NCBI GenBank assembly: GCA_041603235.1
Contig: JBFIES010000005.1
Coordinates: 124,001-188,000, forward strand
DNA from: Panacagrimonas sp041603235
GTDB lineage: Bacteria > Pseudomonadota > Gammaproteobacteria > Nevskiales > Nevskiaceae
Reading direction: 5' to 3'
DNA length: 64,000 nucleotides
Shown: piece by piece, positions 35,101 to 43,255 of the stretch
Position numbering within the stretch: the first letter of the stretch is position 1
Layout of the letters: the number at the start of each line of letters is the position of its first letter
The notes under the pieces: generated by a model
What the model was told of the DNA's origin: nothing
Databases searched by the model: none
The model's input: only the letters and a program-made list of their open reading frames with translations
Program-made: the position numbers and the translations under genes

Positions 35101-35702
35101 TAGCCGAGTAGATGGAAATGGTTCAGGAAGTCGTATAGATCATCCCTTGAAACATCGTTGCCACCATTTGCTGTCTTCAGGTGGTGTTGGAAGACCTCCA
35201 GCTTCTCGGCACTCTTTGGAGGACTAAAATTCGCTTGATGAACGTTTCTGAAAAACTCATCAACGTTTTTGGTATGCCTCGCCTGATCTAGCAGCCAATG
35301 CACATTGTGAGCATCGGTCGCGCTGATCGGTCCTGTGATCAGCGCAATAACATCCTTATCTCTAGCGAAAATCTTGGGGTTTTTGAAATCGTTCCAAGCG
35401 GCATGCATCACCTCCCCAAACAAGGTGCTGCCCTGCGTGATGGCGATGGAATTCTTGATCTGCCCAAGAAGTTTTCGCCGCTCCTTACTGTTCACGTTCT
35501 CTACGACAACTACTAGGTCATCTGTATCAAAGCCGTCGATTTTTCCCTGAAGCTTGATTTCCGCAATGGGCCAGCAGGGAAGACTAGGGGCGTGCCCACC
35601 TGTAAGCATCAGAGCGACAAACGACGCATGAACGTGAGCTTCGAAGTGAACGCCACCACCACCGGTTGAGAATGGATTGCTTAGTTTCTTTTGCTCTGCC
35701 AT
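32160..35702 (-). CDS. Large Cap4-like nuclease and helical-repeat protein, candidate defence gene
   Basis: This 1180-residue protein stands alone. Residues 1-175 look like a PD-(D/E)XK nuclease of the Cap4/DUF4297 type: a Gly run (14-17), Glu21, Asp61/Asp62 in a strand followed by LVVVVEN, and QIKN at 81-84 with the Lys. From about 285 to the end it is helical, with blocks such as LLWALEGLAW (506-515), SHDPGGQWANRPSNSL and LLPWLPQT (551-558). These resemble the sensor regions of Avs/STAND defence proteins. The ATPase expected between the two is not visible: I find no GxxxxGK(S/T). GC content is lower than in neighbours. DNA-degrading, phage-sensing activity is inferred. Confidence 0.7.
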   Translation of the reverse strand: MAEQKKLSNPFSTGGGGVHFEAHVHASFVALMLTGGHAPSLPCWPIAEIKLQGKIDGFDTDDLVVVVENVNSKERRKLLGQIKNSIAITQGSTLFGEVMHAAWNDFKNPKIFARDKDVIALITGPISATDAHNVHWLLDQARHTKNVDEFFRNVHQANFSPPKSAEKLEVFQHHLKTANGGNDVSRDDLYDFLNHFHLLGYDLGGEFGVVLSLLHSHISQFQQQYPQWVWARVVDVVQTWNQNAGTITPEKLPGDLMDAFKEKAVAKIPEEFKAAQEKPKTDWTQHPDATYLVLAVLLGSWQDKKQSDRDAITHLLGVSYEEWLTKAREILHCSESPLALKNGIWKVSNRAELWNLLGSRILDQNLDTFKSLAISVLTERDPAFELPVEERHAASIHWKVLKSSQVLRKGIADGLAILGSHPESCVNCSQGKVEATSVVAIRELLSDADWVLWGSLNGLLPTLAEAAPGEFLNAVEKAMRLTPCPFDELFSQEGDGITGGNYLTGLLWALEGLAWGEHYLVRVCTVLAELASHDPGGQWANRPSNSLATILLPWLPQTLASVDKRKVAVRTIHNEWPHVAWNLIIQLLPDQHQTSSGTHKPTWRKTIPDDWEKGVTHQEYWQQSSFYAELAVAAAGQDPARLSALIDHFDNLPEPAFSQLLQALASQPISDLPEEQRLSIWDHLTQFTNKHRRFADAEWALSDELITRIEHVAGNLAPTNPFNLYQHLFTDRDYDLYDENGDWEAQRKKLDARRETAISEIFQLGGVEDVVRFAESASSPSQVGLALGANVDDVFERAFLPHFLNSVDIKRQALVSGYIWRRYHSEGWDWCDSLDKSDWTPEQVGQFLAFLPFAKGAWDRASEWLHAHEGEYWTRTGANAYHADGDLAVAIEKLIEHRRPHAAINCLDRMRHDKQPIDSDQCVRVLLAALSSSERSHAMDGYRIVELIKILQEEPEVNRDDLFRVEWAYVPLLGRHRGVAPRHLESRLANDPDFFCDVIRLTYRSGNEDQPSREPTEESKALATNAWRLLHEWKTAPGTQQDGTFSDERFVEWLQRVKEACTESGHLEVALINVGQVLIHSPPDPDGLWIRRVVGAELNAREADEMRDGYRTGIYNSRGVHWVDPTGKPERELAEQFRNKADEIENAGFQRFAVTLRGLADDYDRDAERIIHDHGHPQGE

Positions 35703-36305
35703 CGTTTACCACTACCCGAATTCAGATGCCTAACGGTTGAGCGCAGGCACGTTTGAGATTTCTTCAGCTGCTGCCCGCTCCAGTTGACCATAACCTAGTG
35801 CAGCTACAGAGCAGGCTTCCGTCCGGCGAGTTTATTCCTGTTTCAGGGGTGGTGTGATTGAGCGTTCCCCATCGTTTTATGGCCTAAAAACTCTCCGCCT
35901 GTTGGGCGTAAATGACGGCTATCATGATTGCTGGGTGGCCGCCGCAGCAGCATGGCTGCGGCCGTTTTGGGTTTATAGCAGCCTCGAAGTTAGCCCATCG
36001 CGAGTGGCCGCTTCTGGCACGAAGCTGTCCGTCCTTCCCTGGTCTGATTTCGGCGAACTGACCGATATAGCGCGCCCGATAGCTGCCATCCCATTCCCGC
36101 CGCTGAGGCGCAACAACAGCGATAAAGGCTCCTGCTTTGAAGGCGGGCAATCGCGTTACACGTTTTAAAACTATTACGCGTTACGGCTTTGAATAGGTGC
36201 GGCTGCGGGACGCAAAATAGTTGGAAAGTCCCAAATCCACTCAGATACAGATAGATAGGGCACTTACACCGTTTGTGCCGCATTTAAGACCAAAACAAAG
36301 CAGCC
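35703..36305. other. Gene-free region flanking the candidate defence gene
   Basis: About 600 bases upstream of the large nuclease gene hold its presumed promoter but no convincing gene. A 104-codon plus-strand frame (35854-36168) and overlapping minus-strand frames have no ribosome-binding site or domain and look like degenerate sequence. I see no transposase remnant, tRNA or clear direct repeat marking an insertion edge. Confidence 0.4.
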
Positions 36306-37310
36306 TCAGCGCAGCTTGATCAGCTTTTTGCCTTTGTTCTTGCCCGAGTAGACGTCCACCAGTGCCTGCGGTGCCTGTGCGATATCGCTTTCAATGTCTT
36401 CCGCGTAGTGCAGGCTGCCGTCCTTGATCATGGCGGCCAGTTTTGCGGCGGTGTCGTCGAAGCGTTTGATGTGGTCAAAGATGACGAAACCCTCCATGCG
36501 CAGGCGGCGTGTCAGCAGTTCTCTGTCGTTGCGCAAGCCAGTGGGGTTGTCGGCCCAGGACGCGATGGACATGGTGCCGCACTGGATGACTCTGCCAAAC
36601 AAGGCCATGTGGCGAATGATGGTGTCGCTCATGTCGCCACCGGTGTTGTCGAAGAAAACATCGATGCCCTGTGGGCAGGTTTCCTTGAGCGCAGCTTCAA
36701 TCGGCTTCTTGTAATTGATGTAGGCGGAATAGCCGAAGTCCGACATGGCGCGTTTGCCTTTTTCGTCGGACCCAACGACGGCCACGGCCTGTGCGCCTGC
36801 CTGTTTGGCCAGCTGGCCCACAATGCTGCCCACGGCGCCTGCAGCTGCGGTGACCAGTACCGTTTCACCGGCCTGCGGTCGGCCGATGTCATGCAGGGCG
36901 AGGTAGGCAGTGAGGCCATTGATGCCCAGCAGTCCGGCACCGGTGGAAAGCGGCGCCATGTCCGGATCAACCTTCTTGAGGATCAGTGCGGGCGTGGCAA
37001 CGCAGTAGTCCTGCCAGCCAAACCAGCCGTAGTAGTACGCCCCTTCCTTGACCTCATCGCACCGGCTGGCCACGACCTTGCCCACGGCCATAGCACGCAT
37101 CACATCGCCAATCGGGACGGGAGGGGCATAGTTGTTCTCGTCGTTGACGTAGCCGCGCTGTGCAGGATCAACCGACAAATAATGATTTTCGATCAGGTAT
37201 TCGCCGTCCTTGAGTTCCGGGACATCGGCCTGCACCAGTTCAAAGTGCTCGGGTTGCGGAATGCCAACGGGGCGGGATTTGAGGACGATTCTTCGGTTGG
37301 TTTTCTGCAT
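36306..37310 (-). CDS. NADP-dependent oxidoreductase, MDR/CurA-type enone reductase
   Basis: This 334-residue zinc-independent medium-chain reductase belongs to the leukotriene B4 12-hydroxydehydrogenase/CurA branch. It opens with NRRIVLKSRPVGIPQPEHFEL, has YLSVDPAQRGYVND, and the nucleotide-binding loop VTAAAGAVGSIVGQLAK. Family members use NADPH to reduce the double bond of alpha,beta-unsaturated ketones. It lacks the Cys/His zinc ligands of alcohol dehydrogenases. It follows the CitE-like gene by 35 bases and is probably in the MarR-headed transcript. Confidence 0.85.
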   Translation of the reverse strand: MQKTNRRIVLKSRPVGIPQPEHFELVQADVPELKDGEYLIENHYLSVDPAQRGYVNDENNYAPPVPIGDVMRAMAVGKVVASRCDEVKEGAYYYGWFGWQDYCVATPALILKKVDPDMAPLSTGAGLLGINGLTAYLALHDIGRPQAGETVLVTAAAGAVGSIVGQLAKQAGAQAVAVVGSDEKGKRAMSDFGYSAYINYKKPIEAALKETCPQGIDVFFDNTGGDMSDTIIRHMALFGRVIQCGTMSIASWADNPTGLRNDRELLTRRLRMEGFVIFDHIKRFDDTAAKLAAMIKDGSLHYAEDIESDIAQAPQALVDVYSGKNKGKKLIKLR

Positions 37311-37345
37311 GTTGATCGGAGCTTTTTGGATTGGGATGAGGCTAA

Positions 37346-38197
37346 TCAGGAGGCCAGCAGGCGACGCGCGGCTTTCAGGTGTGGGATGTCGTACATCTTG
37401 CCGTCAATTGAAACCGCGCCGGCCCCGGATGAAAACGCGTCCACAATCTTCTGCGCCATGTCGCGTTCCTGCTGAGTCGGTGTGAAGGACTCATTGATGA
37501 CGTCCACCTGATTGGGATGGATGGCAATGCGACCGGTAAAGCCGTCATAACGCGATTGCAGGCAGGCCGCGCGCAAACCCTCTGGGTTCTTGAAATCGAC
37601 GTAGACCGTGTCCAGCACTTCGCAGCCCAGGGCATGACCAATCAGCAGGCACTGGTTTCGGGCGTAGGCATACATGGAGCGCCATTCACCGTTCTCGTCT
37701 CGCGGGTCACCGGCGCCCATTGCGGAAGAAAGATCTTCGCCGCCCCAGGCCACGTGGCTGACACGCGGATGTTTCTGCCTGGCCAGTTCGCCCATACGTA
37801 GCATGATTTCCGGCGTCTCGGTGATGATGGCGGTAATGCGAATCTGACCCGGCTCAAGGCCGTGCTCGGCTTCCAGTGCGTCTAGGTAGTGGCCGACGAT
37901 TTCCAGATCTTCCGGTCCCTTGAGCTTGGGAAGCAGGATGCCGGCGGGACGTGCAGGCACAACCGCGGCAAGGTCCTTCAGGATTTCACCGGAGGTCATG
38001 TCGTTGACCCGTACCCAGAAGCGGCTGCGGTCGGCTTGTTCACCCAGCCAGGCCTGCATCATCTGGCGCGCCAGCGGCTTGCGGTCCGGCAGTACGGCGT
38101 CTTCCAGATCCAGCACGAGTGCATCGGCCGCCAGACCCGCCGCCTTGGCCAGTTTTTTTTCGCTATCTGCAGGAACAAACAAAGTGGAACGAATCAC
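37346..38197 (-). CDS. HpcH/HpaI aldolase / CitE-like lyase
   Basis: This 283-residue TIM-barrel C-C lyase starts with RSTLFVPADSEKKLAKA. The metal-binding Asp/Glu lie in LVLDLEDAVLPDRK, and later come LLPKLKGPED and HPNQVDVINESFTPT. Proteins of this length without citrate-lyase partners act on CoA thioesters such as citramalyl-, malyl- or beta-hydroxyacyl-CoA. The exact substrate is unknown. It lies between the MarR gene and the reductase gene on the same strand. Confidence 0.85.
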   Translation of the reverse strand: MIRSTLFVPADSEKKLAKAAGLAADALVLDLEDAVLPDRKPLARQMMQAWLGEQADRSRFWVRVNDMTSGEILKDLAAVVPARPAGILLPKLKGPEDLEIVGHYLDALEAEHGLEPGQIRITAIITETPEIMLRMGELARQKHPRVSHVAWGGEDLSSAMGAGDPRDENGEWRSMYAYARNQCLLIGHALGCEVLDTVYVDFKNPEGLRAACLQSRYDGFTGRIAIHPNQVDVINESFTPTQQERDMAQKIVDAFSSGAGAVSIDGKMYDIPHLKAARRLLAS

Positions 38198-38271
38198 AGC
38201 ATCTCCAGTTTGATTTAAAAATTGAGGTCAGGCTCTTGAGCCTGGCATTGTGAAGCCTCGCGAAGCCATGC

Positions 38272-38832
38272 TCAGGGTTGGCCCGTTTTTTCAGGCAGGT
38301 CCAGCCTTGCATCATCAAGATCATCGCTGTCATTGGCGGACTCGGCCAACAGCTCAGAAAGATTCTGCTTCATCTGCGACAGCAGCTTGTCGAGCGTTTG
38401 CTGATCTTGGCCTTCAATGCCGGCCATGATCAGCGGATTGTTGGTGCGGGCGACATCACGCATGTGCTCAAGCACCTCTTCCCCGCGTGCGGCAATCATG
38501 ACGCGTTTCGATCTCCTGTCTTTTTTATCGCAGACCCGCCTGACGAAACCTGCTTTTTCCAGCCGTGCCAGAAGCTCGCCGAGTGAGGCGCTGCCAATCT
38601 CCAGCATTCTGGCCAGATCGTTCTGGATCAGGGGTTCGCCTTCGTGCCGCCACAAATTGAACAGGACCCACCATTGCGAACGGGTAATGCCCAGGTGGCG
38701 AGATTGCTGGTCATAGAACTGCCTGCGCATCCTTGAGACATCATGAATCAGGTAACCGGTACGCAGAAAGCTGCTCAGCCCATTATCCAAACGAGACGCC
38801 TCTTCGCTCGCGATCTTTTCGCCAATTGCCAT
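38272..38832 (-). CDS. MarR family transcriptional regulator
   Basis: This 186-residue regulator has a winged helix-turn-helix. GITRSQWWVLFNLWRHEGEPLIQNDLARMLEIGSASLGELLARLEKAGFVRR precedes the wing with DKKDRRSKRVMI. A C-terminal acidic tail (DDLDDARLDLPE) extends past the family norm of about 150 residues. It heads the minus-strand genes for the lyase and reductase and is divergent from the aldehyde dehydrogenase gene, so it probably controls both through the intervening region. Confidence 0.88.
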   Translation of the reverse strand: MAIGEKIASEEASRLDNGLSSFLRTGYLIHDVSRMRRQFYDQQSRHLGITRSQWWVLFNLWRHEGEPLIQNDLARMLEIGSASLGELLARLEKAGFVRRVCDKKDRRSKRVMIAARGEEVLEHMRDVARTNNPLIMAGIEGQDQQTLDKLLSQMKQNLSELLAESANDSDDLDDARLDLPEKTGQP

Positions 38833-38970
38833 CGTCCCCTCAACTTCGTGCCTGATTTGGTCGGCACTGTCATGTTTTAGTTATCGGCCAATACATGCGA
38901 CTGGACAGCTTTGGATGCAGCCTCCGCCTCAACCAGACCAAGACTTAAAGTTGGGTCAAGGGGCAATAAA

Positions 38971-38984
38971 GTATTGTACCATAC
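38971..38984. promoter_or_regulatory. Near-palindrome upstream of the aldehyde dehydrogenase gene
   Basis: GTATTGTACCATAC matches its own reverse complement at 12 of 14 positions and lies between the divergent MarR and aldehyde dehydrogenase genes, 80 bases before the latter's ATG. It is a candidate operator for the adjacent MarR protein. The site could also belong to another regulator. Confidence 0.35.
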
Positions 38985-39063
38985 CAGTTTTACGCAACCG
39001 ACGCCTGCATCCGGCAAGCAGCTGGCGAGGGCGGTTGTCAGGGCTTATCAAGCGGAGGACGAC

Positions 39064-40515
39064 ATGCAGACTCAGGAACCGATTCACCACAAGAATTTCT
39101 ACATCGACGGCGCGTGGACGGACCCGGCGTCGAACAAGATCATCGACGTCATTGGCGCCAACACTGGGCAGTCCATTGGCTCGGTGCCGGATGGCTCCGA
39201 GGCTGATATTGACCGCGCTATTGCAGCTGCGCGTCGCGCACTGGCCGCAGGCTGGGCGGACAGTGAGCCGTCCTATCGCGCGGCTATTCTCAACAAGTTT
39301 GCAGATGCCCTGGCCAAGCGTGGCGAGCGACTCTGCCGCTCGGTGAGCATGCAGAACGGCATGCCCCTGGCGCTGGCCACCGCCTATGAAGGTGAGTACG
39401 TGGTAGGCCTGATCAAGTACTACGCAGCCCTGGCCGAGAGCCTGGTGACCGAAGAACGCCGCTCATCGCCGCTGGGCTTCGACACGCTGGTGCGCAAGAA
39501 GCCGGTGGGCGTGGTCGGGGGACTCGTGCCCTGGAACTATCCGGTGGTGCTGTCCATGATGAAGATCGGACCCGCACTGGCCACCGGCTGCACGCTGGTG
39601 CTCAAGCCCTCACCCGGCACCGTGCTCGATTGCTACGTGGTGGCAGAAGCAGCAGAAGAAGCTGGAATTCCACCGGGCGTCATCAACTGGGTGCCGGGTG
39701 GCCGCGAAGTAGGTGCCTATCTGGTTTCGCATCCGGATATCGACAAGGTGGCCTTCACCGGCTCTACCGCTGCGGGCCGCAAGATTGGCGAAGTCTGCGG
39801 TCGTCTGTTGCGTCCGGTGAGTCTGGAACTGGGCGGCAAGTCAGCGGGCATCGTGCTGGACGATGTGAAAGTTGAGCACCTTGTGGAAGGCATGATGTTT
39901 GGCTCCTTTGCCAACAATGGCCAGACCTGTGCCATCAGCACCCGCATGCTGGTTCCGGCCAGCCGTTACGACGAAATCGTTGACGCCATTGCCAGCTTTG
40001 CATCGGGCCTGAAAGTAGGTAATTCGCTGGACATGAGCACGCAGATCGGGCCGCTGGCATCCAGCGAGCACCGCGATCGCGTCGAAGGCTATATCGCTAA
40101 GGGCAAGACCGAAGGCCGTGTGGTCGCCGGTGGCGGACGGCCCAAGGGGCTCGACGCCGGCTGGTTTGTGGAGCCGACCGTCTTTGCCGACGTGGATAAC
40201 AGCGCCACCATCGCGCAGGAAGAAATCTTTGGGCCGGTGCTGTCCATCATCAAATACGGCTCGGATGATGAAGCGGTGAAGATCGCCAATGATTCCGAGT
40301 TTGGCCTGGGCGGTACGGTGTACTCGTCAGACAGCCAGCGCGCGCAGGACATTGCCCGCCGCGTGCAGACCGGCACCATCGGCGTCAATGGTTACGTGAT
40401 TGACCTGGCAGCACCTTTCGGCGGCATCAAAGCCAGCGGCCTGGGTCGTGAAATGGGTCCGGAATCACTGGCGGCCTATCAGCAGCTGCAGTCGGTGTAT
40501 CTGCCTAACGGCTAA
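39064..40515 (+). CDS. Aldehyde dehydrogenase family protein
   Basis: This 483-residue NAD(P)-dependent aldehyde dehydrogenase has VPWNYPVVLSMMKIGPALA and the nucleotide loop FTGSTAAGRKIG. The general-base Glu lies in LELGGKS and the catalytic Cys in FANNGQTCAIS. EEIFGPVLSI and PFGGIKASGLGREMG complete the pattern. The open frame extends 50 codons upstream, but ATG 39064 follows GGAGG with 5-base spacing and gives normal length. A perfect intrinsic terminator follows the stop. The aldehyde substrate is unknown; context with an enone reductase and CitE-like lyase suggests monoterpene or fatty-acid-type degradation, which is inference. Confidence 0.92.
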   Translation: MQTQEPIHHKNFYIDGAWTDPASNKIIDVIGANTGQSIGSVPDGSEADIDRAIAAARRALAAGWADSEPSYRAAILNKFADALAKRGERLCRSVSMQNGMPLALATAYEGEYVVGLIKYYAALAESLVTEERRSSPLGFDTLVRKKPVGVVGGLVPWNYPVVLSMMKIGPALATGCTLVLKPSPGTVLDCYVVAEAAEEAGIPPGVINWVPGGREVGAYLVSHPDIDKVAFTGSTAAGRKIGEVCGRLLRPVSLELGGKSAGIVLDDVKVEHLVEGMMFGSFANNGQTCAISTRMLVPASRYDEIVDAIASFASGLKVGNSLDMSTQIGPLASSEHRDRVEGYIAKGKTEGRVVAGGGRPKGLDAGWFVEPTVFADVDNSATIAQEEIFGPVLSIIKYGSDDEAVKIANDSEFGLGGTVYSSDSQRAQDIARRVQTGTIGVNGYVIDLAAPFGGIKASGLGREMGPESLAAYQQLQSVYLPNG

Positions 40516-40546
40516 TCCGGCTGTTCTAGCAAGCGTTGTTAATGGA

Positions 40547-40580
40547 CCCGCTGCAGCAAAAGCTGCAGCGGGTTTTTCTT
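40547..40580 (+). terminator. Intrinsic terminator of the aldehyde dehydrogenase gene
   Basis: CCCGCTGCAGC at 40547-40557, loop AAAA and GCTGCAGCGGG at 40562-40572 make a perfect 11-bp GC-rich stem, followed directly by TTTTTCTT. It lies 32 bases after the stop codon. The A-containing loop and lack of an A-tract on the left make it mainly unidirectional. Confidence 0.95.
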
Positions 40581-40763
40581 ATGCCAAATACGAAAATCTC
40601 CCCTTTTCTAGATGTCAAAAAAGGCTGCCCACGTCTGCGGCAAACGTTTCCAGCGAGCACGCGACGCAGTCCGAGCCGGTATTCTCTGCGCGACAGTGCA
40701 ACTGCATGCGCCCCTGCATTGCGCGAATTTTTCAGATCAAGAACGTAGAGAAACAAGATATTG

Positions 40764-41102
40764 ATGAGCCCGCTTCCGAACTGCCCCAGCTGCAACTCAG
40801 CCTTCACCTACGAAGACGTCGGCATGTTGATCTGCCCCGAATGTGCCCACGAGTGGAAGCCGGGGGAGACCGCTTCTGAAGAGGGCGATGGTCTGGTCAA
40901 AGATGCCAACGGAAATGTACTGGCAGATGGCGACACCATTACGGTCATCAAGGATTTGAAGGTCAAAGGCACTTCACTGGTCGTCAAGCTTGGCACCAAG
41001 GTCAAGAACATCAGGCTGGTCGAAGGCGATCACGACATTGATTGCAAGATCAGCGGCATCGGGCCAATGCAGCTCAAGTCGGAGTTCGTGAAAAAAATCT
41101 AG
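40764..41102 (+). CDS. PhnA/YjdM family zinc-ribbon protein
   Basis: This 112-residue protein has an N-terminal zinc ribbon (LPNCPSCNSAFTYED, then LICPECAHEW, two CxxC pairs) and a C-terminal beta domain with VKDANGNVLADGDTITVIKDLKVKG. This is the classic PhnA/YjdM arrangement. Despite the old name, the E. coli protein is not required for phosphonate use and its role is unclear. ATG 40764 is taken; the preceding codon TTG is also in frame. It stands alone after the terminator. Confidence 0.9.
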   Translation: MSPLPNCPSCNSAFTYEDVGMLICPECAHEWKPGETASEEGDGLVKDANGNVLADGDTITVIKDLKVKGTSLVVKLGTKVKNIRLVEGDHDIDCKISGIGPMQLKSEFVKKI

Positions 41103-41341
41103 CGCTATTTCCGGTGATGCGTTCGGGCCTGAGTCAGCATGCAGATCCATTGATGAGGTCTGTCGGGCACGCACGTAATGTGAGTCGGTCACAGCGCCAG
41201 CTGGCTTCAAACATGGGGCGCGACTGCAACTCGTTTGTCCGTGAGCGGTCTGCTCTGCATTCCGGCTGACATCAGAAGTCGGCCTTCTACCTCGTGGCAT
41301 ACTTCCGTGCCTCAGCATCCTTTAGAAAGAATCAGCCTGCC

Positions 41342-43201
41342 ATGGCAGAAAAAAAGTCGTTCTTTGGTCGTATTTTTGGATTCATCTGGGGCGTGGTCAT
41401 CACGTTCTACCGGGTGCTGATCGTGATCAGTCTCGTGATCTTCGTGGGCATGTTGTGGACGCTGTACAAGGGCGGTCCGACCCCCAAGGTTGAGGACAAC
41501 GTGGCCCTGGTGATCTGGCCTGCGGGTGAGATGGTTGAGCAACTGGATCAGGAACGGCGGATTGTGGAGCGGGTGCTGCGAGAGGAACCGTCGCAAACCC
41601 GGCTACGTGATCTGGTGGAAGCACTGGAAGCGGCGGCGGATGACAAGCGCATCAGCAGCGCCGTCCTCAAGCTGGACACCATGAGCCATGCCGGCATGGC
41701 CCAGCTTGATGAGCTGGTGGCGGCGATGGCCAAATTCCAGGCCGCGGGCAAGCCGATCCATGCATTCGGGCCCTACTACGATCAGGCCGGATATCGCGTG
41801 GCCGCTGCCGCAGATGATGTCTCGGTAGACCCGATGGGCGGTGTTCTGCTGGAAGGTTTCAGCGTTTACCAAAACTACTTCAAGGATGCGCTGGACAAGC
41901 TCGGCATCAAGATGAACGTGTTTCGGGTAGGCGAATTCAAGGCTGCGGTCGAGCCTTTTCTCCGCAACGACATGTCGGATGAGGCACGCAAGGCCAATCA
42001 GGAATGGCTGAATGATCTGTGGGCGCAGTACGGCAAGGCCGTGGCAGATGGCCGCCAGCTCGAAGCCAGTGCGGCTGACCAGTACATCGAAGGTTTCCGC
42101 ACCTCCATGGAAACCTTTCGCGGCGATTCTGCCGGTTATGCACGCCAATCAGGCTTGGTGACGCACATTGAAACCCTGCGCGAGTTTCGCGAGCGGGTGG
42201 GCGAGCTGGTGGGCATGGACGATGAACACGGCAGTTTCCGCCAGATTCACTTCGGCGAGTACCTGTCTGCAGTGCGCCACACCAAGCGCAAGCTGGCGTC
42301 GGATCGGCCGCAAAGCCGGGTGGCATTGATTACCGTCCAGGGCGAGATTGTGGATGGGCCGGGCGAGCCCGGGCAGGCCGGCGGCGAAACCATTTCAGCC
42401 TTGCTGCGCGATGCGCGCATGGACGAGGAAGTATCCGCCGTGGTCCTGCGCATCAATTCCCCTGGCGGTAGTGCCTGGGCCTCGGAAATCATTCGCCGCG
42501 AAGTGGACGAACTCAAGAAGGGCGGCAAGCCGGTGGTGGCCTCCATGTCTTCGGTTGCAGCCAGTGGTGGTTACTGGGTGGCCATGGATGCCGATCAGAT
42601 CTGGGCGAGCCCTTCCACCATTACCGGTTCCATCGGCATCTTCGGTCTGATTCCAACCATCGAGAAACCGCTGTCAGACATGGGCATTCACACGGACGGC
42701 ATCGGGACGACCTCGCTCGCCGGGGCGTTCCGCATTGACCGCCCTCTGTCTGAGGATGTGTCGGCCATCTTTCAGAGCGAGATCGAAAAGGGCTACCGCC
42801 AGTTCATTGAAGGCGTGGCCAAGGGCCGCGACATGGATATCGAGGCCGTCGAAGCCATTGCACAGGGCCGGGTCTGGAGTGGCGAGGACGCCAAGGGGTT
42901 TGGTCTGGTGGACGCATTTGGCGGTCTGGAAGAGGCCTCTCAGGCCGCTGCCAAACTCGCCGGCCTGAAGGAGGGAGAGTGGAAGCTGGAAGAATTTGTC
43001 CCGTTCCCTACCTTCCCGACCGGCATTCTCGGTTCACTGTGGGGGGCGATGAGCGGCAAGCTCGGGCTGTCCACAGAACATCAACTCCTGCTGGATGCAG
43101 TCAACAAGACGGACGCCGCCAAGTGGCTTGCCCGTTTCAATGATCGCCGCGGTGTATACGCGCATTGCATGTGCGCGCCCGGCAGCGTCCTCGGTCAGTA
43201 G
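41342..43201 (+). CDS. sppA: Signal peptide peptidase SppA, long form
   Basis: This 619-residue serine peptidase is anchored by one N-terminal helix (VVITFYRVLIVISLVIFVGML) and works in the periplasm on cleaved signal peptides. It has the two tandem S49 repeats of the 67-kDa type. The catalytic Lys is in VGEFKAAVEPFLR of the first repeat, and the nucleophile Ser is in SSVAASGGYWVAMDAD of the second. ATG 41342 (MAEKKSFFG) places a charged tail before the membrane helix; the open frame extends 16 codons upstream. A 55-base gap precedes murI. Confidence 0.93.
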   Translation: MAEKKSFFGRIFGFIWGVVITFYRVLIVISLVIFVGMLWTLYKGGPTPKVEDNVALVIWPAGEMVEQLDQERRIVERVLREEPSQTRLRDLVEALEAAADDKRISSAVLKLDTMSHAGMAQLDELVAAMAKFQAAGKPIHAFGPYYDQAGYRVAAAADDVSVDPMGGVLLEGFSVYQNYFKDALDKLGIKMNVFRVGEFKAAVEPFLRNDMSDEARKANQEWLNDLWAQYGKAVADGRQLEASAADQYIEGFRTSMETFRGDSAGYARQSGLVTHIETLREFRERVGELVGMDDEHGSFRQIHFGEYLSAVRHTKRKLASDRPQSRVALITVQGEIVDGPGEPGQAGGETISALLRDARMDEEVSAVVLRINSPGGSAWASEIIRREVDELKKGGKPVVASMSSVAASGGYWVAMDADQIWASPSTITGSIGIFGLIPTIEKPLSDMGIHTDGIGTTSLAGAFRIDRPLSEDVSAIFQSEIEKGYRQFIEGVAKGRDMDIEAVEAIAQGRVWSGEDAKGFGLVDAFGGLEEASQAAAKLAGLKEGEWKLEEFVPFPTFPTGILGSLWGAMSGKLGLSTEHQLLLDAVNKTDAAKWLARFNDRRGVYAHCMCAPGSVLGQ

Positions 43202-43255
43202 TTTCGATGCCTCGCGCCTTCGTGGGGGCGGATGGGTGCTGCAAAGCAGGTTCTG

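Noticed and set aside
35854..36168. 104-codon plus-strand frame in the gap upstream of the nuclease gene
   Set aside because: It has no ribosome-binding site or domain, and overlapping minus frames are equally open, so it looks like degenerate noncoding DNA.
36408..37475. 355-codon plus-strand frame over the enone reductase gene
   Set aside because: The minus-strand reductase has full family motifs; the plus frame has none.
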